From JAKVAV01 sp047633195 (GTDB taxonomy: Bacteria; Bacteroidota; Bacteroidia; Flavobacteriales_D; Cryomorphaceae), in NCBI GenBank assembly GCA_047633195.1, contig JBLIEU010000006.1, positions 1 to 64,000 on the forward strand: a stretch of 64,000 nt of DNA, read 5' to 3'. The notes under the pieces were generated by a model, which saw only the letters and a list, made by a program, of their open reading frames with translations, was not told where the DNA came from and did not search any database. Both the position numbers and the translations under genes were made by a program. The first letter of the stretch is position 1; the number at the start of each line of letters is the position of its first letter. This document shows, piece after piece, positions 8,167 through 18,604 of the stretch.

Positions 8167-9726
8167 TTAGTGCTGAATCACAAACTTCCCACTTTTCACT
8201 TGCTCGCTATGCTTTAACAGTTCATAGATATAGACACCATTTGGTAAATTACGGGTATCCAATATCCTAAATCCCTGTGGCTCCTCTCCCAACTGCATCT
8301 TTTCAATTACTCTTCCTTGGAGATCGTAGATGCTAAGTAGAGTTTCATGTGATGGTAAAATGAGATCGTACTCAAACTCAATGAAGAAATCAGCAGGGTT
8401 TGGAAATACCCTCACCTCCCCTTTTTGCTCCATCTCATCGGTGCTCAAAAAACCTTGGTTTAACCGCACCAGACTGTAGCGCGTCTCGCCCATAAACTCG
8501 CTGAAAGCACCGCCTATAAGTAGACTCCCGTTTTCCAGCTCTTCCACCACATCTATTCTCGGCATTAGTAAAGGCCCGTCATCTAAAGCTTGATTGACAG
8601 TGGCTCCTTGATTTTGAAAAAAGTTAGGTAAGATTTCACCCGCCTCATTCACGGCTGCAATGCAAGGTTGTAAACTATCATCAAAATGGCTGAACGATCC
8701 GTGAATTAAAAAAGTCTCAGGATGATTCTCCAATTCTATTGCTGCATAGGCCAAACTCGGTAACCAGCCCCAGCCGTCCAGATAAATGTTCTCCAGCTTA
8801 CGCGGAGCAAAAGTCGCATCAACTTCTCCTGTTGGAAGCAGTCGTATTATTTGAATGTTATCGCTGGGGTTTTCTTGTAGCCTCATTTGAAAACCACTCA
8901 CCCAAACTCTATTTTGGCTATCAACCAAAATAATATCTTCAGCATAATTGACAGGGCCATCGTACATAAAAGGTGAAACAAAATCTGTGTCTACATCAAA
9001 ATTCTCTGTGAGTCGGGCTACATGATTGGTTTGATGACCGTTTATAGACGTAAATCCTCCAGATATATACCAACCGCCATCAGGGGCCGAATGTATGGTT
9101 CGAACTGCGCCGCCAGCATTGCTGGGTAAAATATCTATAGCGGGAAAAGTTCCGTCATGAGCACCGCCGGCATCAATGCGGGCTACACCACGCAACAAGC
9201 CGGGCAGTAAGGTATCTGTACCAATCGCGCCTCCAAGCAATAAATCTCCGTTTTCCATTTGATAAATATCCCATACGCGTTGAACGTTGTAAGGATTGTT
9301 GGTGCCGCCAGAAAAGAAATCTGACCAGAACTCTCCAAAGAATATAGACCAAGGTGTACCATCTAAAAGAATTTTGTTAAATCCTGCAATCGAGGGATAA
9401 ATAAAGCCGTCTGGTTGAACTATAATTTTCAAAACATTCGATAGTTCAATATCAAATGTATCATCTAAGGATCCGTCTGGAAATATTTTAGCTAATCCAC
9501 TTAATGGACTAACCTGCCAATTTGAAAAATTCCCTCCTACTATGATTTGATCGTTTTCGAAAATATGAACATCATGCACAGGGCTTGCATCTCTAAACAA
9601 TTGACCAGAGTTGAAATTCTGATCGACAACATATGTAGGCGTTTGACTAAAAACGAAAAATGAAACAACTGCTCCCGACATGGTAAGGAGCAGTTGTAGT
9701 CTATTTATATCAACTAATTTCATCAA
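8167..9726 (-). CDS. T9SS-sorted secreted protein with delta-60-type beta-propeller repeats
   Basis: 519 aa. A hydrophobic signal segment (about residues 8-26) is followed by repeats of the delta-60 kind: VDQNFNSG, IFPDGSLDDTFDIEL, IDAGGAHDGTFPAID, LLPTGEVDATFAPR, separated by GGxF motifs (IVGGNFSNW, ISGGFTSI, LIGGAFSEF), which suggests a surface beta-propeller. The last 80 residues are a type A T9SS sorting domain (FPNPADFF ... LPNGVYIYELL ... KSGKFVIQH). Its ATG overlaps the stop of the upstream gene as ATGA, so translation is coupled. Its sorting domain is nearly identical to that of the upstream protein. Confidence 0.8.
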   Translation of the reverse strand: MMKLVDINRLQLLLTMSGAVVSFFVFSQTPTYVVDQNFNSGQLFRDASPVHDVHIFENDQIIVGGNFSNWQVSPLSGLAKIFPDGSLDDTFDIELSNVLKIIVQPDGFIYPSIAGFNKILLDGTPWSIFFGEFWSDFFSGGTNNPYNVQRVWDIYQMENGDLLLGGAIGTDTLLPGLLRGVARIDAGGAHDGTFPAIDILPSNAGGAVRTIHSAPDGGWYISGGFTSINGHQTNHVARLTENFDVDTDFVSPFMYDGPVNYAEDIILVDSQNRVWVSGFQMRLQENPSDNIQIIRLLPTGEVDATFAPRKLENIYLDGWGWLPSLAYAAIELENHPETFLIHGSFSHFDDSLQPCIAAVNEAGEILPNFFQNQGATVNQALDDGPLLMPRIDVVEELENGSLLIGGAFSEFMGETRYSLVRLNQGFLSTDEMEQKGEVRVFPNPADFFIEFEYDLILPSHETLLSIYDLQGRVIEKMQLGEEPQGFRILDTRNLPNGVYIYELLKHSEQVKSGKFVIQH

Positions 9727-12700
9727 TGTTGTATTACAAACTTGCCACTTTTCACTTGCTCGTTATCCTTTAACAGCTCATAGATATAGACACCATTTGG
9801 TAGATTACGGGTATCCAAAACTTTGATTCCGCGTACATCTTCGCCTAAACTAATAGTCTCTACGGGCTTGCCCTGGATATCATAAATCCTGATAACATTT
9901 TGGGTTGATGGCAGCAGGACATCGTACTCGAACTCAATGAAGAAATCAGCTGGGTTCGGAGAAACGGTCATTTGAATAGCATCTCGCAGTGCTTCGTCCA
10001 ATGTTTGCTTTGGCTTCTTCGTTTTAATCGTGTTGTTTTTTGGTGCACCCGCGTCGTCTAAGCAATAGTCGTAAAAGAAGCAAAGTACATTTTCGGCCCG
10101 CTCTGCCGCCATGCCACCGGGTATTTTAGTGGCAATGGTTTGAAGTTCTGCGATTTCGGTAGCGTTCAATTGTGCCGTATTGCGGCCTGCAGAATTTAAA
10201 CTTTTCAGGAAGTCTACAAAATCCTCAGTATTGTCCAGTTCCAGCTGCTGCTCTTGGCTCAGGCGGTAATTGGTTCTGACACTGTCAATGGTTACTTGTG
10301 CATTGGCATATTCACCGAAGGTGGTGTATCCATATATTTGCTGGTACCTTCCTTGGAGTGTCCGCACCGATCCAAAGTACCGCATCAAAGTATCGGGATG
10401 CACTCCATTCAAGGTATCGTTCATATAGTGATTCACCAATTTCTTGTGCGATCTCACCATTTCCAGATGCAGGTTGCTCAATGTCCTTTCCGTTACCGAC
10501 CGCGCTGTACCGGGATTGGTTGCTGCCAAGATCAATATATCAATCATGTAAGCCGGCATAGGATTGACCATATTTTGCAGGAAAGTAATGACTCCACCAC
10601 CCGTCAACACATCTGGATTGGCCAATAATATTTCCAGCAGCATTCCATGGCTGAGAATATTCTTCTCTACCGCACTAATGATTACGGCTTGAGAGTTATT
10701 CGGAGAGCGTGCCATAAGCTCGGCGTGCAGATCCCAAGCATTTTGAGGCCAAGTAAGATCTATTTCGGCAATCATGCCGTCGGTATTTCCTTGGTCTATC
10801 AATTGCAAATAAGTGTAATACAGATTATTGTAGGCCTCCCTTTCGGTAGTCAGCTTTCCCGTGTGGAATAACACGTCAACGACCTTTCCGGGTTCAGGGT
10901 AATTGGTCGCACACGTATTAGCGGTTGGCGTGTAGGTTGGAGTAATGGTTCCCGGTGAAGTAATCACCACTTCATCTTGCACGGGATCAGTAGCCCCCGT
11001 TTGAATCAAGTAACTATAAGCCGAATTGCTGAAAAAGTCCAGATGGGTGTAGATTCCATCGCCTGTGGTACCATTTGAAAAAGTATTCCCAGCGGGAACG
11101 GCTGGGGTGCCTCCGTGCTGGTAATTGGACACTTCCGAAGGGCCTCCTTGAAATTCTCGCAATTCAAAGTCATTGGTATTTCCTTGATTTTGGTTGCAAA
11201 CAAAACGCAGACCGATAAAACTGCTTTGCGTACCAGGGTCGGCGTGATTTCCACTGGCTATGGTAGCGGATGACATATTGGTGTAGTCATTCTTGTAGAG
11301 TTCATTGCTATTGGTGCTATACACCTCGTCAAAGGTGTATACACCGTGCTTGAGCCAACCGTTCGAATCATCTCCCGTAAAGGTGTTTTCTTCGACAATG
11401 TACTCGTCGCAATTGTTGACTTTTACACCCAAGTGGAAATCAGGAGAGTTCGGGTCAGACGCTGCAAAGGGACTATTCCCCACCGTCATTTCATTAAAGA
11501 TAGCAGATGGTGCTACGGCGGCATCAAATTCAATCCCTACCATATTTTGGTCAAAGATGGCTTCTTTGATTTCGGGGCCTACGTTCCACTCGGCACCCGC
11601 AGCGCGTATGGCTACATCAAATCCAGTAAAGGTATTCTTGATCTTGTCTGCTTCGGGACAAGGCGTGCCGTAGGGCACTAAGACACCACATGTGGTAGAA
11701 ACCCGAAAATTGGCGTCGATGGTTTGTATTGCCCCTTTCCGTTGTACTGCGGTGGATACAGTTCTTTTATTTTCAAAAAAACAACCAAATATTCCAACAC
11801 CTTTCACCTTGTACATGGTGATCATATCGAAATTCCCTTGCTCGGGAATAAGAAAGTCATCGTTGTTTTCAAAGGTACAGCGCGAAAAATAACTGCGATT
11901 GCCTGCCTCGAAGCCGTTGTTTTGAATATTTTGGTAGGCTAAGAATTCGACCGAGCGCTTATTGTTAATAAAATAGGAATTTGTCGCTTGGATGTACCCA
12001 CCAGATTGACCCCAATCGTCGTGCTTCATTAATTTGACGGCATTATGAGCATTCGATAATACAGCTTCGTTTCTCATAATCAATCGACCCTGATTTGAGG
12101 CAGTTTGGGGTAAACTTGTATTTCCCCATACTTCAATCCCAGCCCACGTTTGATCGCAATAATTGGTGATTACACCACCGTCTATCGTCAACAGACCTCC
12201 TTGCTCCACAATGATTTTGGCTTGCGGATGCATTCTCAATGTACACGTAACTTTTAATTCTCCCCCATCTTTTACCGTAATCGGTCGATACATCTTGCGG
12301 TTGGTATCCCAAACTTCCGTTCCCGTGATTTCTATAGGAGTGGTTGAGTAACTTGATAATGTGACTTTTGATCGCACGCTACTATGAGCTAGTGCTCGAT
12401 GCATTTTACCAATTTCACTAGCGGGTAGATAATTAGGTGTACCATCTCCTGTTTGATGAAGTATTGAATGAATACAGTCATTGCTTTCGTGCACTGCATT
12501 GAAATGATGCAATCCTAAACAATGGCCTATTTCATGTTCTATTTCACGAGCCGTTGAGTTAATAAACCAACCTTTAATGGTGGGATCCCAACCGTAATTA
12601 GGATACTGAGCAGAAAAGGGTAGGTTATTTCTCATCCAGAGATATTTACTGTACTTATTAGGAAGGTGCAGGTATTCGACTCTTTCTAAATCAGAATAAC

Positions 12701-13328
12701 TGGGAAGGTTAGCATTGTTCGGAAAGCACCCATCGGCACTTCCACCAATAAGAACTTCATTCAAGTTTTCCAGATCCGTCGGCATGACCAAGTTGATCGC
12801 ATTATTGCACTTTAGCTCAGGGTAAAGCTGATCGAGCAAAGGTTGTATTTCTGTTCTGATTGATGAAGCAGTGCAAGTGGTTTGCGAAGCATCAAAAAGT
12901 TCTGTGTTATTGATGAACACGTTATTAAACTCAAACTGAATTTTAGTATCATCAACAAACGGAGCAAACGTATCCTCACAGTCAGCATCATCTCCAGTGT
13001 ATGCTGGTTCGACTAGGTTTGCGTATGTCTGATTAACCGAAGCTTCGATCTCGCTCCATACTTCCATTGCTTCTGTATCGGTTGGATCGAAATGACCAAA
13101 CCCCGAATCATCAGAGATGAACAGAATATTCACTTTTACGGTTATTATCGGATCATCAACCGTTGGAATGTAAGGCAAGTGAGGCGCGGCTGAGCTTAAG
13201 GACAAACCAAGACTTTGACAAGTCTGATTTTCACCTCCCAAAGAAGTGGTTTCTATTGGCACTTCAGTGGCACAACCGTTATAAAATTCGAGAGGAAAGT
13301 GTTGTGCGTTGGAAGTATTGACGCAAAA

Positions 13329-13331
<3 letters not shown>
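9723..13331 (-). CDS. Large T9SS-sorted zincin (HExxHxxGxxH) protein; signal peptide currently out of frame
   Basis: 1202 codons counted from a GTG at 13331. About residue 265 carries EIEHEIGHCLGLHH, the extended HExxHxxGxxH zinc site of metzincins (M43/pappalysin-like), and a KMHRAL further on may be the Met-turn. Residues 370-800 look like a right-handed beta-helix/repeat region (many N-x-F and GxxVxxN turns), and a helical stretch and type A T9SS sorting domain (SPNPADFF ... KSGKFVIQH) follow. The GTG start is probably not natural: it leaves only the end of a signal peptide (FCVNTSNAQ). An ATG at 13426 opens a complete signal peptide, but the TC tract puts it one base out of frame. Secreted peptidase or adhesin, probably phase-variable. 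Confidence 0.8.
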
Positions 13332-13426
<95 letters not shown>

Positions 13427-13569
13427 AGCTTTTAGGTTAAAAGGTTAATTGATTTTTCTACATGACTACAAGTTACAATTATTTTTATATATACTTGATT
13501 TCATATTCCTAAATTTGATGTACCTAGAAAGAGTCCATTCATAAATTATATCCAAAACCCAACGAACGT

Positions 13570-15717
13570 ATGAGAACGTTGCCCCTAATATTTTTGACAG
13601 CTTTAATATCCGCCTGCAGCACCGAACCTCCTATGGAAGAGAAAGAAGCAATCGCTTACCCTGAAACAAAAAAAGTGGATTCAACCGATGTCTATTTCGG
13701 CACTGCAGTTGCAGATCCTTACCGTTGGCTCGAAAACGATACTGCCGCTGATACAGAGGCTTGGGTCAAGGCTCAAAATATGGTTACTCAAACCTATCTA
13801 GAAAAGATTCCCTACCGACAGCAAATAGAAGATCGGCTCACTGAGTTGATTAACTATCCCAGACTCTCCTCGCCTTTTAGAGCAGGTGAGTATTACTTTT
13901 TCTACAAAAATGACGGTCTACAGAATCAAGCGGTCATCTATTTTCAAAAAGGAAAAGACGGAGAACCCGAAGTGTTTATCGATCCCAACGCTTTATCAGA
14001 AGGTGGAACAGTTAGCGTAAATCTAATTGGTGCATCGGCTGACCACAAGTACATGGCCTACACCAAATCTGAAGGTGGATCGGACTGGAGCAAGATCTAC
14101 ATTCGTGAGATTGAAACGAATACCGATTTGGAAGACGAACTCGAATGGGTCAAGTTTTCGGGAGCGGGTTGGTTCAAAGATGGATTCTATTACAGCCGCT
14201 ACCCTGCCCCAGCGCCAGGAACGGAGTTGAGCGCTGATAACAAGCTTCACAGCATTTATTACCACAAAATCGGCACCCCTCAAAGCGAAGATGAACTCTT
14301 CTACCGCGATGACGAGAACCCCGACTTGTACCACTGGTGCGACGTAACGGAGGACGATAAATACTTGGTGATGTACGCGGCTGCAGGAACCGATGGTTTT
14401 GAACTGCTGTTCAAAAACCTCGAAACTGATGGAGAGCTCACGAAGGTGAGAGAAGGCTTTGCCAATAAAACCACGATTATCGATCACAAGGATGGAAAAT
14501 TCATTGCCCTAACCGATATCGATGCGCCAAACTACCGAGTGGTCTCGATTGATCCAAACAATTTCGAATTGGAGAATTGGAAAGATCTCGTTCCCGAGCG
14601 AGAAGAGACATTAGTGAATGTAACCACCGCGGGTGGCTACCTCTTTCCCGAGTACCTCAAGAGTGCAACTTCCCAAGTTTTTCAAATGGACTATGCAGGA
14701 AATACGATTCGCGAAATCGAATTCCCCGCGCCAGGCTCAGCATCGGGCTTTTCAGGAAAAATGGAAGACTCGAAGGTGTTCTACTCCTTTTATTCGTTCA
14801 CCTACCCTCCCACTATTTTTGAGCTCGACCTCGAAACGGGAGAGTCAACACTATTCAATAAACCCGATCTGAAGTTTGATCCCGAAGAATACACGTCGAA
14901 GCAAGTAAAGTTTAAAAGCAAGGATGGAACAGAGGTGCCGATGTTCATCGTTCACAAAAAGGGAATTGAGATGAATGGCAACAACCCAACATTGCTCTAT
15001 GGCTACGGTGGGTTTAACATTAGCCTGAGTCCTACTTTCAGCGTTTCCAATATCTTCTTCCTGGAAAATGGCGGCATCTATGTCTTGGCAAATCTTCGCG
15101 GTGGCGGAGAGTTTGGTGAAGAATGGCACAAGCAGGGGATGAAGTTGGACAAGCAGAACGTCTTTGACGATTTTATCGCTGCAGCGGAATATTTGATCTC
15201 AAAAAATTATACGTCGTCAGAGAAGCTGGCCATTAGAGGTGGATCCAACGGAGGACTTCTAGTGGGAGCCGCAATGACTCAACGACCTGATCTATTTGCG
15301 GTAGCACTTCCTGCCGTCGGTGTAATGGATATGTTGCGTTTCCAAAAGTTCACTGTGGGCAAAGGATGGATTCCCGAATACGGATCATCTGAAGCTTCCA
15401 AGGAAGAATTTGATGCTCTATATGCTTATTCACCACTTCATAACTTGAAGGAAGGCACAGCCTATCCGTCGACTATGGTAACGACTGGCGATCACGATGA
15501 CCGAGTCGTGCCAGCGCATTCGTTCAAGTTTGCAGCAAGGCTTCAAGAAGCTCATACAGGAGATAACCCTGTCTTCATAAGAGTGGAAACTGATGCAGGA
15601 CATGGCGCTGGAAAACCAATGGCTAAAGTGATCGAAGAACAAGCAGACGTTTGGGCCTTTACACTGTATGAGATGGGAATAACAGAATTGGGCAATACTT
15701 CCCCCGTCGAAAAATGA
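13570..15717 (+). CDS. Prolyl oligopeptidase family serine peptidase (S9A), lipoprotein
   Basis: 715 aa. A lipobox (LISAC) follows the signal sequence, so the enzyme is probably lipid-anchored in the periplasm. An N-terminal segment DPYRWLEN and a beta-propeller (about residues 80-430) precede an alpha/beta-hydrolase domain. Catalytic residues are visible as Ser in GGSNGG, Asp in DHDDRV and His in AGHGAG. The GYGGFN and NLRGGGEFGE segments are typical of S9A. It cleaves short proline-containing peptides on the C-terminal side of Pro. Its stop overlaps the next ATG (ATGA), so the two genes are coupled. Confidence 0.92.
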   Translation: MRTLPLIFLTALISACSTEPPMEEKEAIAYPETKKVDSTDVYFGTAVADPYRWLENDTAADTEAWVKAQNMVTQTYLEKIPYRQQIEDRLTELINYPRLSSPFRAGEYYFFYKNDGLQNQAVIYFQKGKDGEPEVFIDPNALSEGGTVSVNLIGASADHKYMAYTKSEGGSDWSKIYIREIETNTDLEDELEWVKFSGAGWFKDGFYYSRYPAPAPGTELSADNKLHSIYYHKIGTPQSEDELFYRDDENPDLYHWCDVTEDDKYLVMYAAAGTDGFELLFKNLETDGELTKVREGFANKTTIIDHKDGKFIALTDIDAPNYRVVSIDPNNFELENWKDLVPEREETLVNVTTAGGYLFPEYLKSATSQVFQMDYAGNTIREIEFPAPGSASGFSGKMEDSKVFYSFYSFTYPPTIFELDLETGESTLFNKPDLKFDPEEYTSKQVKFKSKDGTEVPMFIVHKKGIEMNGNNPTLLYGYGGFNISLSPTFSVSNIFFLENGGIYVLANLRGGGEFGEEWHKQGMKLDKQNVFDDFIAAAEYLISKNYTSSEKLAIRGGSNGGLLVGAAMTQRPDLFAVALPAVGVMDMLRFQKFTVGKGWIPEYGSSEASKEEFDALYAYSPLHNLKEGTAYPSTMVTTGDHDDRVVPAHSFKFAARLQEAHTGDNPVFIRVETDAGHGAGKPMAKVIEEQADVWAFTLYEMGITELGNTSPVEK

Positions 15718-16781
15718 CAAAGACGTTCAGACGTTTTGGAGGCCTAATATTTCTTGCATTGGCCATAGCCTTGAGGCTAGTCTTCTCGGTATTTCCAGAA
15801 GTGTTTGAGCTGGTTTATTTCGAGGGAATCTTTCCCCTCATCAGAAAAATTCAATACCCCGCTGGAGCGGCACTGCCCTTCTCGGGGTATTATTTTTTGA
15901 TCGGTATTGTCATATTTTGGCTCATTTGGCGAATGCCAAAATCAAAAGTCAAAAAGAAGTGGTTCAGCTTCGGCAGGCGCTTACTGAATTTCTGCGGTGG
16001 GCTGATCGGACTGTTTCTATTGTCGTGGGGCTATAATTACGTAGGCCCTAGCTTAGCTGATCGAATGTCGCTGGCAGAAAACGACAATCAATACGACGTT
16101 GCCAAACTCTACCTCTTCAGTATGGAGAAGGCCACTGAAAAGAGGAAAGTCATTGCGCTACCCACTGATTCTACTTCAGTGGAAGATTTGGAAGTGGAAA
16201 TCAATTACCAAGAGCTGAACGACGCGGTTAAGAGCGTTCTAGGCGAATTGGGATATCCCATTGATACAAATGTAAAGTTGAGACGGGTGAAGCCGGCAGG
16301 GGCGCTCAGACGAGTGGGGATTAGAGGCATCTACAACCCATTCACTGGAGAAGCCAATGTGGAATCGGATGCTGGAGTGCTGACGGGAGCTTTCACAGCT
16401 GCTCACGAGATGGCTCATGCTTACGGAATCACAAGTGAGGGCGAGGCCAATTTGGTGGCTTACTTGTCGCTGGTCAATTCAGGGAATTCAATCTGGGAAT
16501 ATTCTGCAGCTTATTCTCTTTGGAGATACGTAGCCGGAGAAGTCAATCGAAAACTGGAAGAAGACGATCGCGCGATTTTAGCGGAAGCCATTCCCATCGC
16601 ACTTCAAATTGATCGCTTAGCCATTTGGCGAAGAATGAACGATAGTCCTCCTTACTTTCCTGAGCTTTCGGAAGCTGTAAACGACAGCTACTTAAAAATT
16701 CAAGGCGTCGAAGGCGGCACAGACGATTATGATGCTTTTGTAGGATTGTATTTGCGGTATGCCAATCCGATTATGGATTGA
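15714..16781 (+). CDS. DUF3810 family membrane protein with HExxH-type motif
   Basis: 355 aa. Three hydrophobic segments lie in the first 110 residues, then a soluble domain. AAHEMAHAYGITSEGEANLVAYL contains HEMAH plus a downstream glutamate, the arrangement of gluzincin-like metallopeptidases; this matches the DUF3810 family as I recall it. The substrate is unknown, and a membrane-linked peptidase is the natural guess. The start overlaps the stop of the prolyl oligopeptidase gene by 4 bp. The last 11 bp overlap the convergent anti-sigma-like gene. Confidence 0.75.
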   Translation: MTKTFRRFGGLIFLALAIALRLVFSVFPEVFELVYFEGIFPLIRKIQYPAGAALPFSGYYFLIGIVIFWLIWRMPKSKVKKKWFSFGRRLLNFCGGLIGLFLLSWGYNYVGPSLADRMSLAENDNQYDVAKLYLFSMEKATEKRKVIALPTDSTSVEDLEVEINYQELNDAVKSVLGELGYPIDTNVKLRRVKPAGALRRVGIRGIYNPFTGEANVESDAGVLTGAFTAAHEMAHAYGITSEGEANLVAYLSLVNSGNSIWEYSAAYSLWRYVAGEVNRKLEEDDRAILAEAIPIALQIDRLAIWRRMNDSPPYFPELSEAVNDSYLKIQGVEGGTDDYDAFVGLYLRYANPIMD

Positions 16782-17868
16782 TTGTCAAGCGTTCGCTAGC
16801 AGATATTACTTTACCATCAATTCCAACTGCACGGACAATCGCGGTGTAGAATTCATTATCCAATTCGTTTGATGAGCCTTCAAAATTCCAAGCTTCATTG
16901 ATGTTAGACGTTTGGAAAATCACTTTACCCTTCGAATTAATGATGGTCAAGCTAAACGATTCAATTCCAGATCCTATTACCAAGTAAGAATCGTTCACTC
17001 CGTCACCATTCGGTGTAAATGAATTTGGTACGAACAGTTCAGACCCAGCTTTTACCTCTATTGTTCTTGGCAATGAACGATCTGAGCCATCATCATACTT
17101 GGCCAAAGCATAGACGGTCAAAGTCTGCGGTTCGTTGATTGTCAATTTTAAGTTCTTGCCCTCGATCAGCCCAAAAGAAGCGGCATCCCAACTGTATTCG
17201 GCTGCGTTGCCTTTTGCACTTAAAGATAATTCACACGGCGTATAGCAGGTCTTTGCACCTTCTATAGCCAGTTTCGATTCAACTGTTGTTTCTGGTGTGG
17301 GAATATTGGCTTCGGTTTTTTCTGCTTCGACTTGCGTCTGTTCCACCAATGCATTTAATGGTTGAGCAGCTTGGATTTGCAGAGGCAATTGAGACTTATC
17401 TGAAATTTCGCTTTGTTCGCTTACTTCAGTAGAAATAGTTAATTCAGAATTTGAGTGATCAGTCGATACGTCAACACTTTCCGCTAGAGCAGCGACTCCG
17501 ATTTCTTCAGAAGCTTCGAGTTCATTTGCTTCTTCAACGATTTGGATCTCTAGAGAACCTTCATCAGTTGGGGCTTCTTCAACTTGCGCCGTAATTGGAG
17601 CAGCAGAAATTTCAGCATTTCCTTCTTCCGCATCAACATTGGCCACTACTGAAGTGATAACTATTTGATTTTGATACTGATCGCTCAATGCCATACCGCC
17701 TAATAAAATGGCTGACACAGCTACCACTGTCCACATGGGGAATTTGAAGGGTGGTGTGTAAGGCACAGCAATTTGGGACTTAATAAGCTCCCAAGCGCCT
17801 GCAGGTGGAGTTGATTCTGCTTTTCGCAGAGTCTCTCCTATTTGCTGTTCAAATAAATCCTTATTCAC
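16771..17868 (-). CDS. Anti-sigma-like transmembrane protein with gliding/T9SS type B C-terminal domain
   Basis: 365 aa from a GTG start. Cytosolic residues 1-42 (MNKDLFEQQIGETLRKAE ... AWELIKSQI) are followed by a membrane helix (about 43-62). Then comes an acidic, Ser/Thr/Glu-rich periplasmic linker (about 70-200), a PKD-like segment with a CYTPCELSLSAKG block, and a C-terminal domain FVPNSFTPNGDGVND, the CHU_C/gliding motility-associated signature. The gene overlaps the sigma factor by 8 bp, and its N-terminal layout matches the partner of the second sigma factor at 49470. An anti-sigma role is inferred from context. Confidence 0.7.
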   Translation of the reverse strand: MNKDLFEQQIGETLRKAESTPPAGAWELIKSQIAVPYTPPFKFPMWTVVAVSAILLGGMALSDQYQNQIVITSVVANVDAEEGNAEISAAPITAQVEEAPTDEGSLEIQIVEEANELEASEEIGVAALAESVDVSTDHSNSELTISTEVSEQSEISDKSQLPLQIQAAQPLNALVEQTQVEAEKTEANIPTPETTVESKLAIEGAKTCYTPCELSLSAKGNAAEYSWDAASFGLIEGKNLKLTINEPQTLTVYALAKYDDGSDRSLPRTIEVKAGSELFVPNSFTPNGDGVNDSYLVIGSGIESFSLTIINSKGKVIFQTSNINEAWNFEGSSNELDNEFYTAIVRAVGIDGKVISASERLTINP

Positions 17869-18457
17869 GGATCGGTTGTTTTATTTCGTTTGAAATCAAT
17901 TTTCTCATGTAAGCCTTCGCCTTCCGGTACTGGGTTTTTGAGGTGCTCTCAGTAATTCCGAGTTGTTCGGCAATTTCCTTGTGAGTATACTCTTCAACCG
18001 CATAAAGGTTGAAAACCGTCCTGTACCCTCCAGGCATTTGGCTTATTAATTCAGTCAATCTATCTGCCGTTACTATTGGTTCATCCTCATCGTTGGGATG
18101 CACCTCGGTATCTGCATCTATTTTATAATCTACTTCAAAAAGAGAAATGTTCCTCTGCTCTCGTTTGGATCTTCTAAGCTGGTCCAAGGCATTGTTCGCA
18201 ATCGTTCGTCTAATCCAAGCGCCCAAAGGACCCTTTCCGTCGTACTTGTCTAGCTTATTAAAAACTTTGATAAATCCGTCTTGGAACATGTCTTGAGCCT
18301 CTTCATAGTCCTTTCCGTACCTCAAACAAAGCGCCATCATCTGGCCTGAATGCCTTTCATAAAGCAAAGCCTGTGCTTTGGTATTCCCTTCCATACAGGC
18401 TCTGGCCAATTGTTGGTCATCCACTTGTTTACTATCTCTTTTGTTTGATTGACTCAT
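17861..18457 (-). CDS. RNA polymerase ECF sigma-70 factor
   Basis: 198 aa. Region 2 is seen as ALCLRYGKDYEEAQDMFQDGFIKVF with the DNA-melting part ending GAWIRRTIANNALDQLRR. Region 4 has YTHKEIAEQLGITESTSKTQYRKAKAYMRK, a helix-turn-helix for -35 recognition. It shares this plan with the second ECF factor at 48931. The downstream gene overlaps and encodes a membrane protein that probably controls it. No recognisable promoter is seen in the 147 bp between it and the divergent gene at 18605. Confidence 0.93.
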   Translation of the reverse strand: MSQSNKRDSKQVDDQQLARACMEGNTKAQALLYERHSGQMMALCLRYGKDYEEAQDMFQDGFIKVFNKLDKYDGKGPLGAWIRRTIANNALDQLRRSKREQRNISLFEVDYKIDADTEVHPNDEDEPIVTADRLTELISQMPGGYRTVFNLYAVEEYTHKEIAEQLGITESTSKTQYRKAKAYMRKLISNEIKQPIRE

Positions 18458-18604
18458 GAGGTTTGAAATAGTTGTCTAAACCACTTCTCAATTACCGATT
18501 TTATCGATTCAGGTACTAGTCTCTTTTTCTAGAAATGTAAGAATCTCAGCATTTCAGTTTGATATACTCCCAGAAGAATTCCATTTTTAGCAAAAAATTG
18601 CCTT

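Noticed and set aside
10254..11942. Plus-strand ORFs of 60-124 codons inside the zincin gene
   Set aside because: They are antisense to a long gene with clear domain content, and none has a recognisable domain or start context.
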